This document shows, piece after piece, positions 28,789 to 38,270 of a stretch of DNA of 64,000 nucleotides (positions within the stretch are counted from its first letter, which is position 1; each line of letters opens with the position of its first letter). The notes beneath the pieces were generated by a model. The model did no database searches, was not told the origin of the DNA, and saw only the letters and a list, made by a program, of their open reading frames with translations. The DNA is from Arthrobacter sp. Hiyo8 (GTDB lineage: Bacteria; Actinomycetota; Actinomycetes; Actinomycetales; Micrococcaceae), in contig AP014719.1 in the NCBI GenBank assembly GCA_001549895.1, positions 3,472,001 to 3,536,000 of the forward strand, in the 5' to 3' direction. The position numbers were made by a program, and so were the translations under genes.

Positions 28789-28837
28789 GTGGGTTGCTCG
28801 GGCCGGCCCTTTACGCGGGCCGGCCCTTTCCCCGAAA

Positions 28838-29146
28838 CTACTCCCCGAAGCGCCCGCGGGCCTCCACTGGAATCAGCGGCTTCTCAGCGCGGACCTTGAG
28901 TTCCTGCACCGCCCACGTGTTGCCGTCCGGATCGCTGAAGCCGAAGAACGTGCCGCCGTCGCGCTCGTCGAAGACGGTGATTTCGCTGGCCTCGACGCCG
29001 CGGCCCAGCAATTCCTCGCGTGCGGCGCGCGCATCCGCGACCACAAGCTGAAGGCCCGCATGGAACCCGGCGCCATCTCGCTCTGCGCCGGCAAGTCGCC
29101 GATGACGATCGAGCATCCGGAGCCCGGCGGAGTCAGCTGTGCCACG
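28838..29146 (-). pseudogene. 5'-truncated VOC family gene
   Basis: Only the C-terminal two thirds remain: VAQLTPPGSGCSIVIGD, MAPGSMRAFSL (with frame breaks near 29065), VVADARAAREELLGRGVE, then FFGFSDPDGNTWAVQEL to the stop at 28838. The expected first beta-alpha module is absent, because cystathionine beta-synthase begins 56 bases upstream in the opposite direction. The truncation is real and not only a frame error. It may be the scar of a rearrangement that brought the transsulfuration genes here. Confidence 0.7.
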
Positions 29147-29201
29147 TGCTGAGTCCTCCGCTGCACCGGAGCAGTCCCAACCAAGCGGTAACTTGGTACC
29201 T

Positions 29202-30583
29202 ATGAAGTACGCCCAGTCCGTCCTGGACCTCATTGGCAATACACCGCTCATCAAGCTCAACCACGTGACCGGGGACATCAAAGCCACCATTCTGGTGAAG
29301 CTTGAATATGTGAATCCCGGTGGCTCCATCAAGGACCGCATCGCGGTGAAGATGATCGAGGAAGCGGAGCGCGACGGAAAGCTCAAGCCGGGCGGAACCA
29401 TCGTGGAACCGACCTCGGGCAATACCGGCGTCGGACTCGCCCTGGTGGCCCAGCAAAAGGGCTACAAATGCATCTTTGTTGTCCCGGACAAAGTGGGCGA
29501 GGACAAGCGTGCCGTACTTCAGGCGTACGGCGCCGAAGTTGTCGTGACGCCCACTTCCGTGGCCCGGACAGCCCGCAAAGCTACTACAGCGTCTCCGACC
29601 GGCTCGTGTCGGAGATCCCCGGAGCCTACAAGCCGGACCAGTTCTCCAACCCCGCAGCCCCGGCAGCCACTACGAAACCACCGGGCCGGAGATCTGGCGT
29701 GATACCGACGGGAAGATCACCCACGTCGTGATCGGCGCCGGGACGGCGGCACCATCACCGGCACCGGGCGCTACCTCAAGGATGTGTCCGCCCAGCGGCC
29801 GGAGTCCGACGGCGGCCGCGTCAAGGTCATCGGCGCGGACCCGGCAGGCTCGGTCTACTCGGGCGGCACGGGGCGGCCCTACTTCGTGGAGGGCGTCGGC
29901 GAGGACATGTGGCCGGCCAACTACGACAAGACTGTGCCGGACGATGTCATCGCCGTCAGCGACGCCGACTCCTTCGAGATGACCAGGCGCCTGGCCCGCG
30001 AGGAAGGCCTCCTGGTAGGGGGTTCCTCCGGCATGGCAGTGGTTGCCGCGTTGCAGGTGGCCAAAGACCTTGGCGAGGAAGCCGTCGTCGTCGTGATCCT
30101 GCCGGACTCCGGCCGTGGCTACCTGGCGAAGATCTTCAACGACAAGTGGATGCGTTCCTACGGCTTCCTCTCCGGCGGCGAGGAAGCCTCGGTGGGCGAG
30201 GTCCTGAAGTCCAAGACCGGCGAAATGCCGGACCTCGTCCACATCCATCCCAACGAGACCGTCCGCGATGTCATCAACATCATGAACGAATTCGGGTCTC
30301 GCACATCCCGGTCCTCTCGCAGGAGCCGCCCGTGGTCATGGGCGAGGTGCTCGGCGCTGTCGATGAGCGCACGCTGACCTCCAAGCTGTTCCGTGGCGAG
30401 GCGAAATTGACCGACAAGATCTCCGAGCACATGGGGGAGCGCCTGCCCGTGATCGGCTCCCTGGAGACCATTTCCGCCGCACGCGAGCTGCTGTCCGACG
30501 TCGACACCGTCATGGTGACGTTCGTTGGAGCTCCCGTGGGCATCCTGACCCGCCACGACCTTCTCGCCTACCTGAGCAACTGA
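29202..30583 (+). CDS. Cystathionine beta-synthase (frameshifted)
   Basis: About 460 residues. The PLP domain shows LIGNTPLIKLN, the Schiff-base lysine in GGSIKDRIAVK, the phosphate loop SGNTGVGLA and GGSSGMAVVAAL. The C-terminus carries two CBS domains (HPNETVRDVINIMNEF; GEVLGAVDERTLTSKLF; VMVTFVGAPVGILTRHDLL). Three single-base losses (about 29562, 29660-29745, 30290) break it. CBS domains and linkage to the next gene favour cystathionine beta-synthase over cysteine synthase. It condenses serine and homocysteine; the downstream gene completes the pathway, 15 bases away. Confidence 0.9.
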
Positions 30584-30597
30584 CACTAGGAGTTCAT

Positions 30598-31760
30598 ATG
30601 TCTGCAAACGAAGCAGGATTCAACACGCGTGCCGTCCACGCCGGCCAGGCATTCGAACCGCGCACCGGCGCCGTGGTTCCGCCGCTGCACTTCAGCTCGA
30701 CGTATGCCCAGGACGGCATAGGTGGTTTGCGCGACGGCTACGAGTATGGCCGCGGCGGCAACCCCACCCGAGATGCGCTGCAGGAACAGCTCGCCGCGCT
30801 CGAAGGCGGCACCCACGCGTTCAGTTTCAGCTCGGGCCTCGCAGCGGAGGACTCACTGATCCGTGCTGTTGCCCGGCCCGGCGACCACATCGTCCTCGGC
30901 AACGACGCGTATGGCGGAACCTACCGGCTCATCAACCGCGTGCTGGGTGAGTGGGGCATCGGTAACACACCAGTGGACATGTCCAACCTGAACGCCGTTG
31001 CCGCGGCCGTCGCGGTGAACAAGACCCGCATCGTCTGGGTGGAAACGCCTTCCAACCCCATGATGAAGATCACCGATATCGAAGCGCTCGCCAAAGTAGC
31101 GCACGACGCCGGTGCCCTCCTGGTGGTCGACAACACCTTTGCGTCCCCCTACTTGCAGACCCCGCTCGCCCTGGGGGCCGACGTCGTGGTCCACTCGACC
31201 ACCAAGTACATCGGCGGCCACTCGGATGTGGTGGGCGGCGCGATCGTGGTCAAGGACGCCGAACTGGCAGAGAAGATCGGCTTCGTGCAGTTCGCTGTCG
31301 GCGCCGTGTCCGGACCCATGGATGCGTTCCTGACCACGCGTGGCCTCAAGACGCTCGGCGTGCGCATGGACCGCCACAGCGAGAACGCCCAGGCCGTGGC
31401 CGAGTGGTTGCTGGAGCGCCCGAGGTTGAAGCCGTGCTGTATCCGGGGCTGCCTTCCCACCCGGGCCACGAGCTCGCGGCCAAGCAGATGAAGAAGTTCG
31501 GCGGCATGATTTCCGTGCAGTTCAAGGGCGGCGAAGCTGCGGCCCGCAAGGTGGCAGAGTCCACCCAGGTCTTCACTCTGGCCGAGTCCCTGGGCGGCAT
31601 CGAGTCCCTCATGAACTATCCCTCGGAGATGACACACGCTTCGGTCAAGGGCACTGAGCTGGCCGTGCCTGTCAACCTGATCCGGCTTTCCTGCGGCATC
31701 GAGGACGTCGAGGACCTGATCGCAGACCTCGAGCAGGCGATCGGCAACATCACCGACTGA
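30598..31760 (+). CDS. metB: Cystathionine gamma-synthase/lyase-type PLP enzyme (one frameshift)
   Basis: About 387 residues of the Cys/Met-metabolism PLP family. Signature regions are FNTRAVHAGQ, YGRGGNPTRDALQ, the substrate tyrosine region and the PLP lysine in VHSTTKYIGGHSDVVGG. One C is lost near 31423 (LLERP, then EVEAVLYPGLPSHPGHE), after which MNYPSEMTHASV and LIRLSCGIEDVEDL follow. RBS TAGGAG precedes the ATG. It is in an operon with cystathionine beta-synthase, so lyase and synthase activities are both possible; the family does not separate them cleanly. Confidence 0.9.
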
Positions 31761-31814
31761 GGGCCCTCACCAAATCACCTAGCTTTCTTTAGAAAAGCCA
31801 GCTAATCTCGAACC

Positions 31815-32342
31815 ATGCCTTTACGATCCGATTGGTCCGAGCGGACGTGCAGCCTGGCTCGTGGCCTGGATATCCTCGGGGACCCCTGGGGAAGCCTGGT
31901 GTTACGGGAAGTCTTCTTCGGCAACGGCCGCTTCGACGCCATCAAAACCCGCCTCCACATCGCAGACAACGTCCTCAGTAAAAGACTGGGCTGGCTGGTC
32001 GAGGCAGGCCTCCTTGCCCAACGGCCCTACCAAGATGGCGCCCGCACGCGCCAGGAATACGTCCTCACGGCCAAGGGCGAAGATGCCTTGCCCGTCTTGA
32101 ACGCCATCATTCTCTGGTCCGAGAAGCATCTCGACGCGCCGGCGGACAACGCCCACATGCGCGTGATCCACAACGGCTGCGGGCTGCCGACCGCGTCGGC
32201 TGATACGTGCTCCCACTGCGGGTCCCGCCTGACCGCGGCCAACACCAGTTGGCATAGCCTCACGCGATCGGAACACCCCATGGCCCTGGCCACCGCCCCC
32301 GCCCGACGCGACCTCCTGGACGAATCGGAGCCCTCCGCATGA
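31815..32342 (+). CDS. HxlR-family winged-helix regulator with C-terminal zinc site
   Basis: 175 residues. The HxlR domain begins with CSLARGLDILGDPWGSLVLR, then FDAIKTRLHIADNVLSKRL and the wing GARTRQEYVLT. A C-terminal extension has a likely zinc knuckle (CSHCGSRL plus HNGCG). The HxlR Cys near residue 13 is a usual redox or ligand sensor. The stop overlaps the ATG of the MFS transporter (ATGA), so it almost certainly controls that exporter. Intact. Confidence 0.9.
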   Translation: MPLRSDWSERTCSLARGLDILGDPWGSLVLREVFFGNGRFDAIKTRLHIADNVLSKRLGWLVEAGLLAQRPYQDGARTRQEYVLTAKGEDALPVLNAIILWSEKHLDAPADNAHMRVIHNGCGLPTASADTCSHCGSRLTAANTSWHSLTRSEHPMALATAPARRDLLDESEPSA

Positions 32343-33698
32343 CCGCACCCAATCCCACCGAACTTTCCGCCGGCAAACCAGCTGGCAAGACTCCGCGGAA
32401 GCGGCGCCTCCACCCCGCCTGGATGGTGGCCGCCGTCGCGTTCCTGGCCCTTGTGGGCGCAGCCGGATTCCGTGCAGCCCCCGGCGTACTTATGGTGCCG
32501 CTGCAACAGGAATTCGGCTGGTCAACAACCGTCTTGTCGCTCGCAGTCAGCATCAACCTGGTGTTGTTCGGGCTCACGGCACCGTTCGCTGCGGCGCTCA
32601 TGGAACGCTTCGGCATCCGCACCGTCACCGCGATTGCCCTTTGCCTGATCGGTCTCGGCTCCGCCCTGACGGTGTTCGTCAACCAGTCGTGGCAGATCCT
32701 GCTGACCTGGGGCGTCCTGATCGGGCTGGGCACCGGCTCCATGGCCTTGGTTTTCGCGGCCACCATCGCCAATACGTGGTTCTCCAAGAACCGCGGACTG
32801 GTGATCGGCATCCTGACGGCGGGCAGCGCGGCCGGGCAGCTTGTGTTCCTGCCCTTCATCGCGGTGCTTGCGCAGAGCCCGGGCTGGCGCGGCGCGTCGC
32901 TGCTGATCGCCGCCGGAGCGCTCGCGGTAGTGCCGCTCGTGCTGCGCTGGCTCAAGAACTCACCCGCCGACGTCGGGTCCAGCCTTACGGTGCCGAAGCA
33001 GAGGAGCCGACGACGGCGGAGCCCGCCCCGGTCCCGGAAGTCGCCGACGCTGAAGGCGCCAAGACGCCCAACGCAGCCGTGCGCGCACTGCAGGTCCTTA
33101 AGCGCGCCAGCAAAGTGCGCACGTTCTGGGCACTGGTTGCCGGTTTCGCCATCTGCGGCGCTACCACCAACGGCCTGATCGGCACCCACTTCATCCCCTC
33201 GGCGCACGACCACGGCATGCCGGAAACCACCGCGGCGGGCCTGTTGGCCGTCGTCGGGATCTTCGACATCGTGGGCACCATCGCCTCCGGTTGGTTGACG
33301 GACCGCTTCAATCCCAAGGTGCTCCTGGCTGTGTATTACCAGTTCCGCGGGGTTGGGCTGTTGGTGCTGCCCGTGCTTCTGGGCTCCACCGTGCAACCGA
33401 GCATGATCCTGTTCGTAGTGGTGTACGGCCTGGACTGGGTGGCCACCGTGCCCCGACGGCGGCCATCTGCCGGAAGGTGTTCGGCGCGGACGGCTCGGTG
33501 GTGTTCGGGTGGGTCTTTGCCGCGCACCAGCTCGGGGCCGCTGCGGCCGCGTTGCTCGCGGGTTACATCCGCGATGCCACTGGCCACTACACCTACGCAT
33601 GGATCGGCGCCGCAGCGATGTGCACGGTGGCCGCCGTCATCAGCGCCACCATCCGCAAGGACGCGGGAAAGAAGGAACCGGTTTCGGTCGGAGCCTAG
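32339..33698 (+). CDS. MFS transporter (frameshifted)
   Basis: About 450 residues with twelve predicted membrane segments. The first half reads WMVAAVAFLALVGAAGFRAA, FGWSTTVLSLAVSINLVLFG and the MFS loop MERFGIRTVTA; the second half reads VRTFWALVAGFAICGATTNG, GTIASGWLTDRFNPK and ends AAVISATIRKDAGKK. Frame breaks are near 32985-33050 and 33450. The profile is like MFS_1 oxalate/monocarboxylate-type or drug exporters. Coupling to the HxlR regulator suggests inducible export of a toxic or signalling compound. The substrate is unknown. Confidence 0.88.
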
Positions 33699-33729
33699 CT
33701 CGCTGGGCTGGTCCCCCCCGCGCGCGGAG

Positions 33730-34913
33730 CTAGCGGAAAGCCGGAACGCCCGTGATGTGCTGGCCGAGGATCAGCATGTGTACCTCGTCCGTCCCTTCGT
33801 AAGTGCGCACGGATTCCAGGTTGTTGGCATGGCGCATGGGCGGGTAGTCCAGCGTGATGCCGTTGCCACCGAGGATGGTGCGCGCTTCGCGGGCGATCTT
33901 GATTGCCTCCCGCACATTGTTGAGCTTGCCCGCCGAGATCTGCTCCGGGTGCAGTTTGCCCGCATCCTTGAGCCGCCCAAGGTGCAGGGCGAGCAAGGTA
34001 CCTTTCTGGATCTCCAGGACCATGTTCACGAGCTTTTCCTGGGTCAACTGGTAGCTGGCCAAGGGCTTGCCGAATTGCATGCGGCTTCCGGCATATTCGA
34101 GCGCGGCCTCGTAGGAGTCGCGGGCAGCGCCCATGGCACCCCAGGCAATGCCGTACCGCGCCTCGTTGAGGCAGGAGAACGGCCCGCGGAGTCCCATGGC
34201 ACCCGGGAGGAGTGCCTCCGGACCCAGCCGGACGGCGTCGAACACCACATCGCACTGGATCGAGGCACGCATGGAGAGCTTCGCGTCGATGGGAGTCACG
34301 GCGACTCCCGGGGTGCCGGCCGGAACCAGGAAGCCCGGATGCCGTCGTCGGTGTTTGCCCACACCACCATGACGTCCGCGATCGATGCCATCCCGATCCA
34401 GCGCTTCGAACCGTTCAGCACCCAGCCGGCGTCGTCACCCGTCCCGTCGCGGCGGGCAAAGCTGGCCATGGACGACGGGTCCGAACCCGCCGTCGGCTCC
34501 GTCAAGGCAAAACAGCCGATCAGTTCGCCGGCAGCCATGCGCGGGAGCCATCGTTCCTTCTGCTCTTCGCTGCCCCACTTGTGGATCGCCGTCATGGCCA
34601 GGGAGCCTTGGACGGACACGAAGGTCCGGATGCCGGAATCGCCGGCCTCGAGTTCCATGGCGGCAACGCCGTATTCGACGGCGGTGCGGCCGGGGCAGCC
34701 GTAGCCCTCCAGATGCATGCCAAGGACGCCGAGTTCGCCGAGTTCCGCCGGCAGTTCCCGCGGGAACACCGCGTCCTCGTACCAGCGGGCGATGTTCGGC
34801 CGGATCCGCTGGTCCGTGAAATCGCGTACCTTCTCGCGAAGCTCCAGTTCCTCGGAGCCCAAGAGGGAATCGAGGGCAAGGACATCGGAGGTATTCGTCG
34901 TTGAATGGCTCAT
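33730..34913 (-). CDS. gcdH: Acyl-CoA dehydrogenase, glutaryl-CoA dehydrogenase type (one frameshift)
   Basis: About 394 residues. The N-terminus LLGSEELELREKVRDFTDQRI, the FAD/substrate loop CFALTEPTAGSDPSSM, and the C-terminal SVRTYEGTDEVHMLILGQHITG place it with glutaryl-CoA dehydrogenases; the catalytic base is the Glu of YEGT. One G is lost near 34335 (DDGIR, then GFLVPAGTPG). It oxidises and decarboxylates glutaryl-CoA to crotonyl-CoA in lysine/tryptophan catabolism if the subfamily call is right. It is monocistronic and converges with the MFS gene. Confidence 0.85.
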
Positions 34914-35004
34914 GCCAGCATCCTAAGGCCGGACATGTTCCCCGCAGCGTCCTGTAAGGACCGTCGGCGCCGGCGCGGCACTTGCGCCGTGCCAGAATTG
35001 AGCC

Positions 35005-36488
35005 ATGGCCGCCGCGGATGTGAACGCAATAGGGCTGCAGCTACCGGCAGTCAGGGGAATCGGGCGACCCCGAATTCTGGCGGGCCTGGTCCTGGCCCTG
35101 CTGCTACCCTCTGCGATCGAAGTCGTGGTATCCGCGCTGCAATACCGGAACTTCGCCATGATCATGCTCTTCCAATTGGCCGTCTCCGCCGCCGTTGCCG
35201 CGATCGGCGGGTTGTGGCCGGCGGTGGTGTCCGCCGTCCTCGGCAGCATGCTCTTGAACTACTTCTCAGCCGATCCCGTGGGCTCCCTATCCATCGCGGA
35301 TCCCGCCACGCTTTTCACCCTGGTCATCTTCCTTGCTGTGGCGTGCGGCGTGGCGCTCGCCGTCGGCTTGGCGACCCGGCGGGCGCAGGAGGCCGCTCAT
35401 TCCGGCGCCGAGGCGAGGGCACTGAGCGAATTGGCCCTTCGTATCCTGAGCTCGGACGGCAGCCTCGAGTCGTTCCTGGACAAAATCCGCGTCAACCTCG
35501 GCATGGAAGCGATGACGCTGCTCTCCACGTTTGACTCGCCGGACGCCACCGGACCGGGTTGGAAGGTCCTTGCAAGCTCCGGGATTCAACCGCCGGTGAC
35601 CCATGCGGCCGCCGACCATGCCGCCGTCGTCGATCGCAACTACACGCTCCTGCTCAGGGGCGGACCGCTCTCCGAACAGCACCGCCGCATGCTTGCCGCG
35701 TTCGGCGCCTTCGTGGTGGCCGTGCGGGAGCGCCAGCAGCTGGTCAAGAGCAGGCAGGACAACGCGCGCCTGGCGGAAGGCAACAAGATGCGGACCTCCA
35801 TCCTGCGAGCCGTCTCCCATGATCTCCGCACCCCTTTGGCGGGCATCAAGCTTGCCGTCAGCAGCCTGCGCCAGGAAGACGTGACCTTTGCTCCCGAAGA
35901 CGAGCGCGAACTATTGGCCACTATCGAGGACTACGCGGACCGTTTGGATCACTTGGTGGATAACCTGCTGGACATGTCCCGTATCACCGCGGATGCCGTG
36001 AACCCGCTGCTGCGCGGACTGGGCTGGCACCAAATCCTGCCGGAGGCTTTACGCGGGGTGCCGGGGAGCGCATACGCAACGAGCTACTGGCCAACCTTCC
36101 GTATATAGAGGCCGACGCCGGGATGCTGGAACGCGTTGTGGCGAACCTCGTGGAGAACGCGGTGAAATACGCGCCTGATTCCGATGTTGTGCTGGCGGCG
36201 CGGACCGGTGCGGGCATCATGGTGGATGGTCGGCCGGCCAGCGAACTGCGGGTGATGGACCATGGCTCGGGGATAGCGCCAGCGGCCGTGCTGGAGCTTT
36301 TCCAGCCTTTCCAACGCCTCGATGATTCTCCGTCCAGCCGGGACGGCCGCAGCGGAATCGGCCTGGGACTTGCTGTCGCCAAGGGTTTCACCGAGGCCAT
36401 GGGCGGTACGCTCATGGCCGAGGCGACGCCGGGAGGCGGGCTGACCATGGTGGTCACGCTCCCTCTGTGGACGGGAGGGCGGCCATGA
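35005..36488 (+). CDS. Short KdpD-like sensor histidine kinase (one frameshift)
   Basis: About 490 residues. It has three to four N-terminal membrane helices of the DUF4118 type (ILAGLVLALLLPSAIEVVV; MIMLFQLAVSAAVAAIGGLW), a GAF-like linker, and the H-box SHDLRTPLAGIK. After a lost base near 36055 come the N-box ANLVENAVKYAP and the GIGLGLAVAKGFTEAMGG G-box. The large KdpD/UspA-like N-terminal sensor region is absent, which is common in actinobacteria. It overlaps the response regulator start by four bases. No kdpFABC genes follow, so its target operon is elsewhere. Confidence 0.88.
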
Positions 36489-37159
36489 GCCTCGTGCTGA
36501 TCGTGGAAGATGAAGCCCAGATCGCCCGGGCAATGCAGATCAATCTCCATGCCCACGGTTACCGTGCCATCAGCGTCGGCAACGGCGCAGACGCACTCAA
36601 GGCGGCTGCCCAGCAGCCCGTGGACATCGTGGTGCTCGATCTCGGCCTGCCGGACATGGATGGCGTGGACGTGATCAAGGGAATCCGCGGCTGGAGCACC
36701 ATGCCCATCATCGTGTTGTCTGCCCGCCACGGTTCGGAAGACAAAGTTGAGGCCCTCGATGCCGGGGCCGACGACTACGTGACCAAGCCCTTCGGCCTTG
36801 ACGAACTCCTGGCCAGGCTCCGTGCAGCCTCGAGGCGGGCAGCGCCCCGGCATGAAGCGCCGACGCTCCAGACCGCCGACTTCCTGGTTGACCTGGCCGG
36901 AAAGAAGATCACCAAAGACGGCGCGGAAGTCCGGTTGACGCCCACGGAATGGAACATCCTGGAATTGCTGGTGCGCAACGCCGGACGGCTGGTCAGCCAG
37001 CAGCAGATCCTCACACAGGTCTGGGGACAGGCCTACGCCAAGGAGACCCAGTACCTGCGTGTCTATATTGCCCAGCTCCGGCGCAAGCTCGAACGCGACC
37101 CTGCACAGCCCCGACACCTCCATACCGAGGCCGGCATGGGATATCGCTTCGATCCGTAG
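36485..37159 (+). CDS. KdpE-like OmpR-family response regulator
   Basis: 224 residues, intact. The receiver domain has acidic pair VEDE, phospho-acceptor Asp in VVLDLGLPDMDG, Thr/Ser in IVLSARHG and Lys in VTKPFG. The C-terminal winged helix reads RLTPTEWNILELLVRNAGR then YLRVYIAQLRRKLERDP and GMGYRFDP. It starts inside the kinase stop, so the two are coexpressed. The closest resemblance is KdpE, a regulator of potassium uptake, but the target is not visible here. Confidence 0.9.
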   Translation: MSLVLIVEDEAQIARAMQINLHAHGYRAISVGNGADALKAAAQQPVDIVVLDLGLPDMDGVDVIKGIRGWSTMPIIVLSARHGSEDKVEALDAGADDYVTKPFGLDELLARLRAASRRAAPRHEAPTLQTADFLVDLAGKKITKDGAEVRLTPTEWNILELLVRNAGRLVSQQQILTQVWGQAYAKETQYLRVYIAQLRRKLERDPAQPRHLHTEAGMGYRFDP

Positions 37160-37180
37160 CTGCGTACGTAGACTGTAGTC

Positions 37181-37843
37181 ATGGATACCGCATCGTTGCT
37201 TGCTGTTTGCCGGGTATACGAGCTCCTGCCCGATCCCGAAGGGTCGGTAGGAGTGACGGCCATTGACAAGCGCCCCGTTGACGGGCCGGTGAAGGTCCAC
37301 AAGCTGGGAATCCACGGCGACATCCAGGCGAGCCGGATCCACCACGGCGGCGAGGACCAGGCGCTCTACGCGTATTCCCAGGCGGATGCCGATTACTGGG
37401 CGAATGAACTCCAGCGGGACATGCCCGCCGGGATCTTCGGGGAGAACCTCCGCGTTGCCGGAATCGAGACCAGCGGTGCGGTGATCGGCGAACGGTGGAA
37501 GATCGGCTTGGACGTCGAAGTCGAGGTCACGTCCCCGCGTGTGCCGTGCGCAACGTTCCAGCGCCGCATGAACGAACCACAGTGGGTCAAGCGCTTCACC
37601 GAAGCAGGGCGGGTCGGCACCTACCTGCGCGTAGTGAAGACCGGCACCATTTCGGCCGGTGACTACATCCACAAACTGTTTGTGCCGAAACACGGCATCA
37701 CGGTGGGGCAGTGGTTCAGCAACCCCAACCTCGATGACATGCAATTGCTGCTCGACGCAGAGGCGGACGGAGAAATCCTGCTGCAGTCCGACTACCACGA
37801 CTCTTTCGAAAAGCTCATGCGCCGCAACGGGGTGGACGCCTGA
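37181..37843 (+). CDS. MOSC domain protein (YiiM-like)
   Basis: 220 residues, intact. The MOSC core is seen in KLGIHGDIQASRIHHGGEDQ, then PAGIFGENLRVAGIE and the conserved cysteine region SPRVPCATFQRRM. YiiM-type proteins carry a molybdenum-cofactor sulfurase C-terminal fold and reduce N-hydroxylated bases with the cofactor. The C-terminal segment (LDDMQLLLDAEADGE) is a lineage-specific tail. It is 22 bases downstream of the response regulator and may be cotranscribed with it. Confidence 0.88.
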   Translation: MDTASLLAVCRVYELLPDPEGSVGVTAIDKRPVDGPVKVHKLGIHGDIQASRIHHGGEDQALYAYSQADADYWANELQRDMPAGIFGENLRVAGIETSGAVIGERWKIGLDVEVEVTSPRVPCATFQRRMNEPQWVKRFTEAGRVGTYLRVVKTGTISAGDYIHKLFVPKHGITVGQWFSNPNLDDMQLLLDAEADGEILLQSDYHDSFEKLMRRNGVDA

Positions 37844-38270
37844 AGATGCCCTCGAACGGCCGTCCTGAGGGGCGGTCTTGAGGGCGCCCGGCGCGGCTTT
37901 GTGCGCAAGCTCACCGCCGCCGTCGGCAGTTATGTCGCCGCGGGACCAATCTGTGCCCTACACTAGAACTATCCCCCACTCCGGAAATCCCTTTTTCCTG
38001 CCCAATTCTTGAGGCAGGACTGGTCAGTGTTGGGGCCCGCAAAATGTGTGTGGGCAGTTTCATAGGGAGAGCCGGGCGAAGAAAACGCTGTACAGACTGC
38101 TGAGATAGCAGCCAAGAGATGCAGCGGGAAGTCCTGCCATGGGATTGCGACAGCGCCGGACTTCTTGCGAGCACCAGAGCCTTCGGGTTCTTTTGCCCGC
38201 AACGTGTACTGCGGCCAAGCCCAACCGGGCCGCGCCGACTGGCCCCCTATGGATGAGGAAACTTTCCCCT
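37844..38270 (+). promoter_or_regulatory. Long leader/promoter region of the DEAD-box helicase gene
   Basis: 427 bases without a convincing gene. A possible -10 box TACACT lies at 37959-37964, which would leave an untranslated leader of about 300 bases. Several short stem-capable segments occur (for example GGGGCCCGC near 38032). Long structured leaders are known for cold-shock DEAD-box helicase genes, so autoregulation or cold control is plausible. No known riboswitch family was recognised. Confidence 0.4.

Noticed and set aside
29202..31760. Riboswitch (SAM type) ahead of the transsulfuration genes
   Set aside because: Only 56 bases separate the VOC remnant from the start codon and no conserved riboswitch core was seen.
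32641..34704. A 687-codon frame across the MFS gene and the opposite-strand acyl-CoA dehydrogenase
   Set aside because: It mixes the wrong frames of two real genes and contains no coherent protein family.
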